Below are positions 24,189 to 35,881 of a DNA stretch of 64,000 nucleotides, one piece after another. The stretch is taken from the NCBI RefSeq assembly GCF_040712315.1, contig NC_134022.1:1798001-1862000 (forward strand), written 5' to 3'. Both the position numbers and the translations under genes were made by a program. The notes below the pieces were generated by a model. That model was not told the DNA's origin. It ran no database searches and saw only the letters and a list, made by a program, of their open reading frames with translations. Position 1 is the stretch's first letter. Every line of letters begins with the position of its first letter. The DNA is from Castanea sativa. Taxonomy: Eukaryota > Streptophyta > Magnoliopsida > Fagales > Fagaceae.

Positions 24189-25154
24189 CTACTGCTGATC
24201 TTCCTCAATCCTTTTGTACTCGGCGATGCGATCCATCAGTCGACGTACGCTTCTGACAGGTTTCTTTGTTAAGGACTTCCTCAAGTCATGCTCTGTTGGT
24301 AGGCCGACCTTGAAGGTCCTTATTGCTACATCATCAAAGTCTCCGTCAATTTCGTTGAACATTTCCCAATACCTGTCCGAATACGTTTTCAGGGTTTCCC
24401 CCTCCCTCATAGCCATGGATAGTAAAGAATCCAATGGACGAGGAACTCTACTGCACGTGATAAAGCGAGAACCAAATGCTCTAGTAAGCTCTTTGAAAGA
24501 ATCAATGGAGTTTGCCCTTAAGCCGTTAAACCATCTCATGGCCACGGGCCCCAGGCTAGAAGGAAAAATCTTGCATAACAAAGTTTCATTCCTGGAATGC
24601 ACTGCCATTCTCTGGCTGAAATGGTTTACGTGCTCCGCAGGATCCGTCCGACCATTGTAAAGAGTGAAGGCCGGTTGTGTGAAGTGCCGAGGTAGCCTCC
24701 CTTCTTCCAATCTGCGCGTGAAGGGTGACCTGGAGATTTGGTGTAACGCTCTTCCCATGGCGTCATTTCCTAAGCCCCTAGAGGGGTAGTCTCTGCCACG
24801 CCTCCCATGCAGATTGTCTTCTTCGGAAGAGAAATATTCACATGGGGGAGTTCTGGATCTCTGCCCGTAATTGTCATCCTCGGATCCTTCCGAAGAGGGG
24901 TCAGAGACCGGAGGAGTTCTCCTTCGCCTTTCGTGACGCAATCTTCTCTTTAGGCCGTCAATCTCCTTCTGCATGGCCCTGGCATTTCTTTCATAAGGAA
25001 CTCTGCTTCCTCCTTGCAAATGACTTGCACTTCTGATGGTGTGTGTAGTATGTACACTTCCTTCTCGGTTCTCTCCGTGATCAGGATGCAAGGAGTGATC
25101 CTCACGCTGGGAGCCCACGGACTCCGCGCTGCGTTGTGGTCCTGATCCTACCAT
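24189..25154 (-). pseudogene. Gag of retrotransposon
   Basis: 321 codons starting at the first ATG, 48 nt inside the 5' LTR border. An Arg/Glu-rich N-terminal region precedes a typical Retrotrans_gag core (DPAEHVNHF ... MRWFNGL ... FKELTRAFGSRF ... GLPTEHDLRKSL). The frame ends at TAG 24189-24191, in register with the 920-codon segment downstream, so gag and pol were one frame of about 1,790 codons. This stop could be a normal gag-pol boundary used by readthrough, or a mutation. Confidence 0.92.
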
Positions 25155-25182
25155 GATGTCCTAAACTTCCTTAAAGACTAAA

Positions 25183-25200
25183 TTCCCACAGATGGCGCCA
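25183..25200 (-). promoter_or_regulatory. Primer binding site
   Basis: Two bases inside the 5' LTR, the element strand reads TGGCGCCATCTGTGGGAA. The TGGCGCC start is usual for tRNA primer sites of plant Ty3 elements; the tRNA is not identified here. Confidence 0.7.
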
Positions 25201-25202
25201 AT

Positions 25203-26006
25203 TGTAAGGACATAATTCAAATTCCCAAACTCTGACTGGTGGGAGATGGGCTTGAAAGACCTTTCTTTACAATAAATTTGTAGAGGATGGGTTTGTAATC
25301 TAGATTTCAAGGATGGTTTAGGCAATCAGGGAAAGGATGGGCTTTGGGCCCAATGGGACAAATTAAAGAGTTGTTTGCAAAAGTAAGACAGCGAATTCCT
25401 CCTCGGACGAAATCCGAGGATAGTTTATAATAGTATTTCTTTGAGTTTGGATACAAATGTTGATTATCATCTACTATTGGCTCTCTCTCTTCTACTCAAA
25501 AAGCCCTGCCCCTTTCTCATATGTCTTCCCTTCTATTTATACTCCTTTTCTTCTCTTCATCATCTTCCACTTTATGGTTGCAATCCTCATTCCGGATACT
25601 TGTCCCATCCATTCTTCCCTAAAGCCCGCTGGGATTAGGGACCAAGTTCCAAGCTCCATGCTCAGGTCCCATCCTTCCATCTATACAGTCAGCATATCAA
25701 TTACAGAGCTTTTAATGTATGGGCGGTGGTAGCAGCTTTACTTTAGACATTCCACCGCTCTTTCTATTGTCTTCCACGTGTACTGTGTATTCCCATAATC
25801 GTAGGATTCTTTATAATATAACCCGGGGACACTAAACTTCTCTTCCCATGTCCTCGGCCTAATAATCCGAGGACAAATTTACTCCTCGGACGTATTTGGA
25901 CATTTAGATACTCCATGATCATTTTGATGTCTTCGGATTTGGGTTTCCAGCCCAAAAGACTTCGTTGGGCCATCCTTCATAAATTACTGGGCCCAATACC
26001 CCTACA
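25203..26006 (-). repeat. LTR (5' LTR in element orientation)
   Basis: 804 bp, TG...CA ends. On the element strand a TATAAATA box (+ strand 25534-25541) is a candidate promoter for the genomic RNA. Ten substitutions separate it from the other LTR. Confidence 0.95.
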
Positions 26007-26011
26007 AATAC
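26007..26011. repeat. Target site duplication, right copy (AATAC)
   Basis: Exact match to 14494-14498. Confidence 0.93.
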
Positions 26012-26154
26012 AATCCCTCTTAACTAATAAACCTTTCCTATAATTAAAGTTTATAATTTATGTTTTAATCTAATAAATTCATCTTACTTATTGTCATTTA
26101 CTTCTGAATTTGCATGCAGGATATTATGTCAAAGTAAGTTTACTATAAAGAAAC

Positions 26155-26300
26155 AAAACAATGGACACCTATTTTAGTCGAGGAACTATTTTGTTTATTA
26201 TTTTACTAAGGCATCAATCAATTTTTTGTGTAAGTAAAGATTTGAACCTCAAATTTTTTATTTAACCATAAAAAATTTTATCAATTGAGTTAGCAAGAAT
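26155..26300 (-). repeat. SINE-like remnant
   Basis: Text resembling that at 2430-2660 (ACTAAGGCATCAATCA, then AGATTTGAACCTC, a B-box-like reverse complement). Decayed. Confidence 0.3.
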
Positions 26301-26559
26301 TACGATATATTAATACGAGTAAAAACTTTTTTTTTTCTCTTAAAAAAAAAGAAAAAGAAAAAAGTAAGCAAGTAGAAGCCCATTAGAGGCCCATCAGATC
26401 AGCGAAAAATGACGAAATTGCCACTTCCATTTTTACGACGACCCGTGAAAAAAAAGTCAGGGGGTCAGGGTCTTCATCCCATTACCATATATTTGTTGTA
26501 TAGTCAAGCTCGGTAGCGAGAAAGAGAAGAAGAAGAAGAAAAAAAAGTAGGGTTTTGCA

Positions 26560-29500
26560 ATGGTGAAGTCGACGAGCAAGGAAGCCCATGCTCTTTTCCA
26601 CTCTCTCCGATCTGCTTATGCAGCCACTCCCACTAATCTCAAGGTCTCTCTCTCTCTCTCTCTAGCAATTTCTCTTTTTCTCTCTCTATAATTTAAGATC
26701 TCTTACACCAATCGTATTCTTTTTTCTTTTTGCAGATCATCGATCTCTATGTGGTTTTCTCTGTCTTCACTGCTTTGATCCAGGTATATTACGATTTCAT
26801 TATATAATTTACTCTCTGGAAAACGTTTGAAATGCTTATGTTAAATTCCCTTTCTGTTTGGTTGATGAGAAAATGCGGAAAAAATAAAAAGGAGAAAGGA
26901 GAATGTAATATTTGAAACATTGTGTTTTGGTGTTGTTTTTGGATTCAAAAAATTGAAATTAACATCTTAGATCAGCTGTTGCATACAATTTGATGAGCTG
27001 TTTTGTTTCCCTGGAAAAAAATGATAATATATATTAAGAAAAGAAAACGAGAAATGGAAATTTTAGTACCAATGTGAGGCCCTAAAGAATTATGATCTGA
27101 AATTATTTATTTATTTATATTTTATTTTATTGGTAAGTTACACAAGAACCCGAAGAATGGGTCTTGAACTCACGAGCCCCTACGGCTTATAAGGGGAGGA
27201 GGTGCTGGCTGAGCTAGAGCTCATTGGCAATTGTGAATTGTGATCTGATATTCATACAATTAAGAGAACTAAAAAATGATGTGGATGAATAAGCACCACG
27301 AACGGCCAGTGTACAGTCTCTCTTAAAAGGAATGTTATTTGAATGGAAAAACTTTATGCTCTCCTGCTCCTCAAAAAATTCTACAATTTTTCTCCTTTTT
27401 TTTGCTGAGGAAATTGGGAATTTATAAAATACGGAAGGATGTTTTGGCATCATTGTTCATGCCATTTGGGTTTATAAATGCATGGGATAACTTATTTGAC
27501 GCCAGATGGTTATTTCTGTATCTTACTTTATGAACTAATTTCCTAAGATGACAATTCTGATTGATCTTTTATAGTTGCCATTGCATACAATTCAGATAGC
27601 TTGGGTGCTTATACTCTTTTTATAGTTGAGAGTTATATTATTCCACAAAATTGACTAAGAAATACAAAATACATCTTGAATTTTACACATTTAAGTTCAA
27701 GCTATCTATGAAATCTAAGAAAGAACATGGGGGATTATTTCCTAACACAATCATTCAATCATGAGGGAGGATATAATTTTCCATGGTTGCGTAGAATATT
27801 TGTGACTTGTAAGGGTTTAAAGCAAAATTTTTCTGTAACTCTATATGTTCTCTTAGGATTTTTCTTTGACAACAAAGAATTATAGTTTTGCTATTAAAGT
27901 CTGTTGGGATTTAAATTTTTTTTTTTTTTTTATAAGTAATAAGATTATATAAATTAGGAAAAATGAGTCACCCAAGTATACAAGAAATATATTGGGGTAG
28001 ACAATCAGTTGCAAAAATTGCATAAATCTAATAAATCAACTATAGAAAATAAAGAAAGGTTCCCGATGGCTGTCAGCCAATCCAATAAGATTGTAAAAAA
28101 GAACAACTTAAGGTTAGGCAAAGAACTTTCGGTGTCTTCAAAACTCCTGCTATTTCTTTCCCTCCAAATGCACCACATTAGGCAATGGGGGATAACCATC
28201 CAAATATGACCATTTTGATTACGACCAAAATGACCTTGCCAATGAGCTAAGAGCTCAACTACAGATTTTGGCATCACCCACGAAACTCCAAACAAAACCA
28301 AAATCATGGACCACAAATCTGAAGCAATAGGGCAATGTAGCAAAAGGTGATCAATAGATTCACCATTGCATTTACACATATAGCATCAATCTGTAATCCT
28401 TACCTTTCTCTTCCTTAAGTTGTCAATAGTCAAAATTTTATCCAAAGCTGCAGTCCATACAAAGAAGGCTACTCTTAGAGGGGCTTTTGATCTCCATATG
28501 ATTTTTTCCAAGGGAAAGGATGCTCACTGCTGATTGCAGCTGTATCCAGAAGATGGTAATAAGTACCAACCTTGAAGCTCTTTTTCTTATCAGGTTTCTA
28601 GCACATCTTATCCTCCCCAATCCCTCTAAATCTAAAACCATAAATGGTATCCATGAAAGTCATCAAAGGCTCCAATTCCCAATCTTGTATGGCCTGTACA
28701 AAGTGTTGATCCTAGTGAAGAACCTCATTAGTGAACTGCATTAAATCCGCCACACTTGCCTCCTTCTTACGATAGATCTGAAATAACTCAGGGTAGCAGA
28801 CATCAAGAGAACTCTCCCCACTCTATCGGTCTTGCCAGTTTTTTTTTTTTTTGATATGTAAGAAGAGAATATTATTAATAAGAGAAGAGCAAGAAAAATA
28901 CAAAGAGTTCACGGTAGTGAACAGAGGAAAAAGGAAACAAAAAGGGTGATTGTCCTGTTTTTCATCTTTCTGAACGTTGGAATTTGTGGAAATATGTTTT
29001 TTTTTTCCCTTTAACTGTTAAGGATATTTGTCCTTTGTGGAATGTGTTTTGAGGGTTTTTTTTTTTTGGGGTCCTTGGAAAGTGCTATTTAGATGCATCT
29101 CTGTTTTGAAGATCCGAGTTAATTCCTGTACATCTAGTTTGAATGTTAGATTGCTGATGTACCCATTCTACATCCCTTCCTAGTCCTCTCATTTAATACC
29201 TCCTTAAAATGGGTCTTGATGCCAACAGATATTTGCAAATATTTTGTGACTTTTACTCACTACAACTAATGCTTACAAGCTTTGCAGTGTTTATTAGTTC
29301 TTTGAATTAGGCATAGAAGATAAGTATGGTCCAAAATGATTAAGTAATTTTTGACCTTCTGATTATATATATAGGCATCTAGCATCCTGATGCAGCTTGT
29401 TCAACAAGAAGATCTTATCACATGAATTTATGACAGCTTGTAAGCATAGTAAGAACTTAGGCTTTATGGTGACAAAAGGAAACAAAAAACTATATCAGCA

Positions 29501-31753
29501 AGATACAGACTTTTCTTTTTGACAAGTATATCAGCAAGTTACAAACTTATGAATAAATGATTTACCTTCTTCCAGTTTCTCATAATTAGCATTGTCAAAG
29601 TTCTACTTTGGGTGTTTGATCCTCACCTGATATCTTTTTATGTAGTGTGGCGTAATTCATTCTCTGATATCTGTTTCATCATCGTATTTGCAAAACCTTT
29701 TTGATTTTGGTGATCTTGAGCTTTTGTCTTGCTTTGCACAATCAGCAATTTTTATTTTCACTTGATTTTTAAATCTTTAATATTTGTTGTTTGGCTAGCT
29801 TAAAATTTACTCTCTCTCTCTCTCGATTGGTTAGATTTGAACCTCAAACTCACTCCAACCTTATCCCATCCCTTTACCAATTATCGTTTTCTATATTTCT
29901 TGTACTAGCACCTCAATTCTGACGCTTCTTTTTGAGGCTTTTCCTGTGGATTATCTTATGGTGAACTGTGAACCTTTTTTGATGCTTTTAAGCTAGTAAA
30001 TTACTTTCTCTGCTGGTGCCCAGTAGTTGAGCAACTTTAACATGAGATAATTTATGGTAGTGGTCAGTATTCTGTGCCCTTCTCTGTTTTTCCTTCAGAG
30101 CCCTTTGCTGCTCTTCTATCTCATCTTCAAATTGGTTTTCATATATTCCCTGAACAAACTTGTTTTGCTCACTAAAGCAGAATTTATTGACAATAAGTTT
30201 CTTTTCCTGAGGCCCATTATTGAGTCAGACCTGACATTGGGATAAGAGAGATGATTTTGCCACATTGTTACTTAAAACACTATGAGCAGCTAGATTCACT
30301 AAATGATGTTCGATATGGTTGTGGCTGATTGTTATATTTTAGTTTCCTTGCTGCTTTATTATTGGTCTGTGATCCATTTGGTCATAAGTTCTATATCTTG
30401 TTTCTCAAAAAAAAAAAAAAGTTCTATATCTTATTGTGCCTGGAATATAACTTTCTCTTTGGCCTTTTAGTTTTACATTCAAGTTCTATCAGTATAATCT
30501 GCCTTTTTGAATCTAACCTTGGTTTAGGAAGGTTTTATTTATAGAAGATGAATTTCAACTAGAAATTTAACTAATTAGAGACTGGTTCTGTATTCCCCAT
30601 TTATTTTTAATTCTTTATGCATATGTGTTTCATTGAATAAAGAAGATTTTAATTGGTTTCAGATCTTACCTGGTCCAGTTCTGACAAGTAGTTTGCCTTC
30701 TTGCTGATGAACAGGTAGTATACATGGCTATTGTTGGATCATTTCCATTCAACTCGTTTCTGTCAGGAGTACTTTCTTGCATAGGGACTGCAGTCCTTGC
30801 TGGTAAGCTGGATTTTTAGTTTAATATTTTGTGTGAGGAGCAAATCACATGACACATGCTGAACTCTGACTTAGCTTTATAACTACCATGTCACCAAATA
30901 ATTCTAAATAAGTTGAATTAATGTTGGTTACTGATTTCCGTTATACTTTTTCTAAGCCCGCCCCTCTTTTTGCTAGTATATACTTCTTGGCATCCAATCT
31001 GCATACTTGCTGATTGATTATGTAGTTTTTGGAGAGAATGAATTTGTGGCTGATAGGCTTGTTTTTTACTGCAGTTTGTCTCCGCATCCAAGTGAACAAA
31101 GAAAACAAGGAATTCAAGGTAAATTTCCTTTCCACTACGTTTTTTTCTCTTCTGCTTTGATTGTTGCTCAGAAGGTAATGAAACAACCTGCTGAAAGAAT
31201 TTAAATTTTGTTGGCTTTGGTAATTGGTACTATTGTTTTGCTGCAAACATAGAAAGGCAAATGGCATGAATTTTTTGTCCTTCCTCGGTCCCCTCCTCCC
31301 ATTCCCTTCCCCCTCTTGCAATTCCCAACAAATGCAAAAGGGTAAAACTTATTGGAAAAAGTTTGGCTCCAAACTAGTTTGGAGATATCTTGTTGTCTTA
31401 TAAATTGTCACATAAGGGTTGGAGAAAGATAGCTCTAAACTAGTTTGAAGCCAAAATTTGGTCAAACTTGTATATAGTTCCTTAGGTGCTGTACTTTAGT
31501 TTCCCAAATTAAATTTAACCATATGGCTTTGGAAGCCCAAGTGCATTGGGAACATAAGGGACAACACCTAAGTTTTGTTGAATGCAATTTTAGAGCAGAA
31601 AAAAGTGAGCACTATCATAATCTTGATAATATTCATTCTTACTGGTTTATCTGTTCCATCAACTTGCAGGATTTACCACCAGAGCGTGCTTTTGCAGATT
31701 TTGTTCTCTGCAATTTGGTGCTTCATTTGGTTATTATGAATTTCCTTGGATAG
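26560..31753 (+). CDS. DAD1: DAD1, oligosaccharyltransferase subunit
   Basis: Five exons: 26560-26643, 26736-26783, 30715-30802, 31075-31118, 31670-31753, all GT-AG with matching phases, giving 115 aa, the usual plant DAD1 length. The protein starts [16 protein letters not shown] and ends LVIMNFLG. It has three hydrophobic segments: exon 2 into exon 3 ([16 protein letters not shown]), the [14 protein letters not shown] stretch, and the C-terminus. DAD1 is an essential ER-membrane subunit of the oligosaccharyltransferase that transfers N-glycans to nascent proteins; its loss triggers cell death in animals. The ATG lies in AGGGTTTTGCAATGG after a purine-rich leader. Intron 1 begins in a (TC)n run; intron 2 (3.9 kb) holds a SINE and a LINE fragment. 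Confidence 0.97.
27115..27235 (-). repeat. tRNA-derived SINE-like copy in DAD1 intron 2
   Basis: On the - strand an A-box-like TAGCTCAGCCAGC (near 27205-27220) is followed about 50 nt on by a B-box-like GAGTTCAAGACCC (near 27155-27170), in the order and spacing of a polymerase III promoter. No target duplication was fixed. Confidence 0.45.
27917..28850 (-). pseudogene. LINE 3' fragment (zf-RVT region) in DAD1 intron 2
   Basis: On the - strand it encodes [11 protein letters not shown], then a Cys/His block ([17 protein letters not shown]), then ALW/WVMP and [14 protein letters not shown] motifs. This is the reverse-transcriptase-associated zinc-binding region near the C-terminus of plant L1 elements. 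A T-run at 27917-27933 is its poly(A) tail. Frame breaks near 28380 and 28440. Confidence 0.85.
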
Positions 31754-32029
31754 ATTGCAATCTATGGGCGTTCTGTAATGTTGTTCCTTGGACTTTTACT
31801 AGACTTTGCCATAAAGTAGTTATCGCCATTACTAGACTTTGCCATTGATGCTGCAATTTTTCTTAGGTTGTAACTTATGGAGCTCGCTATATATGAAAAA
31901 AGGACCTGCAACTGAATTTTCTATGATTTGTTTTTTATTTGAGAAGCCTCATTCTTTATTAAAGAATTAGACACCGAAACAAATTTTTGTTGTTATGTAG
32001 CATCCATGGTTTCTCAGGTTGATAAATTT

Positions 32030-32175
32030 AGTCACAAATTTTTTCACAACTAGTGCATTATATATGTGATATTAGTGGTGGATTTATTTAAAAGTGATGC
32101 GACTTTTTTTTACATCTAGTCACCTTAATAAGTTGTAATAAAGGTTGTGAAAAATTTTGTGACTACCATTGTGCT
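32030..32175. repeat. Short foldback-like element remnant
   Basis: GTCACAAATTTTTTCACAA near 32030 is partly inverted as TTGTGAAAAATTTTGTGAC near 32147-32165. The same 'ttcacaa...ttgtgaaa' theme recurs at 33110-33260, 34805-34960 and 35309-35466. Confidence 0.55.
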
Positions 32176-32784
32176 TTCTGTAGGACTTGGTTTTGAAGTA
32201 TTCATATTTTGTCTTTTACTTGAGAAACTGTAAAACAAAAGTTATCCTAGGGATTAATTTCCAAAAGTTATTGTTGTGCTTTGTTGCTCAAGAGAGAATT
32301 GCCAAAGAGAGGAAATTAGAGAAATAGAGAGAAAGCAAACCTAGCCTTAATCTTAATATCAAATGAAATTTGAAAATTCAGATGGTGTTTGGTAGGGTAT
32401 TTTGAACAACAGTTTTTAGTATTTAAACAACATTATACGTATTTCTATACACTTTTTTCACATACACATAATTACTTAATTCAAAAAATACAAATAACGT
32501 TAGTAGAAGAATAATACTGAACAGGTCTGAGATCAATTTTTCAACACTCACAATGAATGAATTTTTACAACATTTGCAGCAATTAATTGCATAGGAAGTA
32601 GTTATATGATGACGTCATCATATAACTAACTTCCTAAATTTTAGCTTACATATTTTCTTTGTGTCTATCACGTGTACTTTTCAACCGCATGTTGCCATGT
32701 TTTTTTTTTTGATAAACCGCATGTTGCCATGTTATAATGTCATGTCACATGCTATATCATCACGTGCTACATTATACTCCCCCT

Positions 32785-33095
32785 TTGAGAGAACTATTTG
32801 GGCTCTTAAAATTCCTTCTAAAATAAAAATTTTCCTTTGAAAATCAAATGCTTGATTAACTGCCTACTATCCTCAATTTATTGAAGCGCCCTGTGGATTC
32901 AATTTATCCTATTTGCAAACAATGTGATGAGTATGTGTTTCTTGTACTATGGTCCTGTAAAATGATGAATGATGAATGATGTGATGTATAAGGCACGTTC
33001 TTCTCAGGTGTTTAATGGCTGACCTTGTTACCCGGTTGAAGTAAGATAATATGACATTATTTGGGGTCACAGCTTGGCATATTCGGGAAATGAGT
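32785..33095 (+). pseudogene. LINE zf-RVT fragment
   Basis: + strand text encodes IWALKIPSKIKIFL, then PICKQCDEYVFLVLWSC, the zinc-binding block of plant LINEs, with stops between. It is unrelated in detail to the copies inside ATS1, so it is a different LINE family. Confidence 0.65.
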
Positions 33096-33311
33096 GTTAC
33101 GTCCATAATATTTTTACAATAAATCATAAGTGATAAGTTTTTTTTTATAAGATAGGTGATAAGTTATTATTGGTTCTAATTTGTATCTATAACTTAAATT
33201 ACTTTTTTGTCCACCTATAATAGCTAATAACAACTCACTATTTAGAATTTATTGTGAAAAAATTATAAACATCACATTTAGAAACTCAGTTATTTGGGGT
33301 CACAGCTTGGG
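33057..33311. mobile_element. Small element flanked by a long direct repeat
   Basis: TTATTTGGGGTCACAGCTTGG occurs at about 33057 and again at about 33291. Between them is foldback-like text (ATATTTTTACAATAAATCATAAG ... TTTATTGTGAAAAAATTATAAAC). The 21-bp repeat is too long for an ordinary TSD, so a local duplication accompanied the insertion. Confidence 0.45.
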
Positions 33312-33662
33312 GTCAGATAGTCATAGTACCTTACCGTGTCAGCCAGTATTCAACTGGTACAAAAAAACCTCTTTATTTGTACCGCTCTAAATATTTGTTG
33401 ATATTGGAAGTGATCCGGCCAACAAGTGAGAATCATTTGGTAAAAAGGTACAAAGGAAAAAATCAACGAATGCAGCAAAAACATGTACCAGAGCCCATGT
33501 TGCCATCATGTTTCCGGTCACCACCTTCACGTCACTAATGCTTGCTTCTTCTTCTTTGTTCGCCCTTGAATCTTCATCTTTCTGCTTTGTTCTTCCGTTT
33601 TCTTCTCTAATGTTTTCCTTTTACTTAGCTTAAAAGTATGTTTCATTTTATTTGATTTGATT

Positions 33663-34632
33663 AGGGCGTTTGCGGTGCGGTTCGTATGGTTTTGGGTCAT
33701 TTGTAACACTGCACTTTGCGGTGCGGTTTGACCAAAATCATAAATGCACCGCATCATACCTCAATTTTGTAGTCACATGTACAATGCGGTGCAGTTTGGT
33801 ACATTGTACAAGCGTGCGACTTGGTTAGTTTTTGGTTAATATATTTTTTAAGATGTCACAACAAATTACTAGTATACAATTAATAACCATGATAATATGG
33901 CAATAAGTTAATATATATATCTATAACACAAATATATACAAGTCAAAAAAAAAAAAATTTCCATGACAATTTGACAATAAACTAAAAGTACCACAAATAT
34001 ATGCAAAACAAAAGAATAATTCATGACGGTAATTATACACAATTATATATGTTAAACAAATATAACATGTAACACAAAAATGCTTAACAAGTAGCAACCA
34101 TAAGGTCTATAATAGTGTATCATATACACCACTAGTCTTCCAATGAGGTTTGAACTTTTAATTTTGTATTTGACCAAAATGAAGTTGTTTTTAATGTGAA
34201 ATTGGAACACACTAATGCTAGTTTGGCCACTTAAATTATATAATATTAAATTAGTAATAAGTATTTATTATAAGGGTCCGGTTAATGTGTGTCCTTAAGG
34301 CACACATTAAGCCATCTATTTTTGGAAACATTTTCTCGGGCATTGAAAAAGCTGTCAACACTTTTTCAATTCTCGAGAAAATATTTTAAAAAATGATTAA
34401 TTATTGTCTGTCATAAGGGTACACATTAACAAAATTCTTAATATAAAATATAAATATATGAGTGTAGTGCTGTGTGCTTTTATATGGTTTTCTTATCATA
34501 AAACCGCACACTGCACTGCACAATGCAGTGCGGTGCAGTGCAAGTCATTGCCACTTGAGTGCGATGTAGTTACTTTATTTTGCCAACGGTTTTGGTCGGT
34601 TTGGGTGCAGTTTTGCGGTTTGATGAACACCC
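33663..34632. mobile_element. hAT-like nonautonomous element with GCGGTGCGGTT subterminal repeats
   Basis: Both ends carry inverted copies of GTGCGGTTTG/CAAACCGCA-type motifs (33665-33735 and 34500-34625), and the right end is AACACCCCT, inverted AGGGGTGTT. The interior is AT-rich without coding capacity. A smaller inverted-repeat patch (34275-34435, TTAATGTGTGTCCTTA) is nested inside. Confidence 0.6.
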
Positions 34633-35308
34633 CTCGATTTAACTATCATTTTGTATTGTGTGCTATGTGCTAACTCTCTGACCACGTGAACTTTGAAATT
34701 CAAAATAACTTTTGTGCTACACACAACCATCCAACCAGGACTAAAAAATAAAAAAAATAAAAATGAAAAAGAGGTTTTGTCATCTGTGTGTTTTATATTT
34801 GAGAGCTACAATGTTTACAATATTTTCATAATAAATCATAGGTGGTTAATTGTTGTTGGTTTTAATTTAAACCTAACTGTGAAATTACCTTTCTACCCCA
34901 TTAATAACAACTTGTAATTACTTGCTACATAAAATTTGTTGTGAAAATGTTGTGACTATATCAATTCTCTTTATATTTTTATGAGCCTGGTTAACAGGTG
35001 TTTTTATGAGCTTGGTTAAAGGACATCATTTATCTTTGTATAAAAAACAAATTGGTGTCAAGAAAAATAAAAAGAATAAAGAAAGAAAATAAAAATAAAA
35101 AGAATAAAGAAAGAAAAGAAGAAGGAAAGGAAAGTGGGAAATGATCCCCAATGTGAGTGTGGCAGCCACAATTAGTTCCCCTTTTGACATACATGTAAAT
35201 TTTCACGTGTCTTTTTTTCTCAACCCAAAACCAAAACCATCTCTAGCTTTTTGCCTATTCTACGTTTGTCTCGTTTGTAATCATCTTCATTGTCTATAAG
35301 CGGAGAGT

Positions 35309-35466
35309 AAGTCTACTGCTATAAATATTTTCACAATTTTGTCCTAACTTTATTATGTGGTGAAAATAAAATAGTGGACCTACGTGAGTCTATAATTTCG
35401 CCATTTACGAGTTGTCATGTAGCAAAATTATGATAAAATTGTGAAAATATTTGTGATACTAGACTT
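35309..35466. mobile_element. Short foldback MITE
   Basis: AAGTCTACTGCTATAAATATTTTCACAATTTTGTC-type left half is inverted in the right half (TAAAATTGTGAAAATATTTGTGATACTAGACTT). About 158 bp, 420 bp upstream of the ATS1 start. Confidence 0.7.
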
Positions 35467-35699
35467 ATTTACAAGAAAATTTTTCTTTTTAAATTGAATT
35501 TTGATGTGATTCAAAAATCCATTTAAACCAAGAAAAAACTTGAAAACAATCCGATAAAATATATCTCTAGCCCCTATGTACAAAAGAAGACAATTTTCTA
35601 CTCATCCATGAATAAAAAGAAGAAAAAAGCACGTGAGCCCGCCAATCACAATCCTAAACTCTATTCCCTATGGTCTATTATTAGTCTCCCAGAGTAAGT

Positions 35700-35881
35700 C
35701 CCAGTGGTAGTAGTATCAACTCACTCTCTCTCTTTCTCTCTCGCTCTCTCAAATTTCAATCAAATCTTCAAACTTCAATCTTCACACATAAAGCAACCTT
35801 TTAGAAAGTAGAAAACAAACCAACAAAGCTCTTCCCCAATTTTTTTCCTCTCCACAGAAAATAAAAAAATAAAATAAAAAT
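35700..35881 (+). promoter_or_regulatory. 5' leader of the ATS1-like gene
   Basis: Dense CT repeats (CTCTCTCTTTCTCTCTCG) followed by an A-rich stretch up to the first ATG, as in many plant 5' UTRs. No clear TATA box was chosen. Confidence 0.4.

Larger units (their letters stand above)
14499..26006 (-). mobile_element. Full-length Ty3/gypsy LTR retrotransposon, Tat lineage
   Basis: The element is 11,508 bp with two 804-bp LTRs (14499-15302, 25203-26006), TG...CA ends and 5-bp TSD AATAC. It reads on the - strand: LTR, primer binding site, gag, protease, reverse transcriptase, RNase H, second (archaeal-type) RNase H, integrase without chromodomain, then a 152-bp tandem array, an antisense gene, and LTR. 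The dual RNase H and the extra gene at the 3' side are hallmarks of the Tat group of plant non-chromoviruses. The LTRs differ at 10 of 804 sites (about 98.8% identity), so insertion is recent. All coding parts carry in-frame stops, so this copy looks non-autonomous now. Confidence 0.95.
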
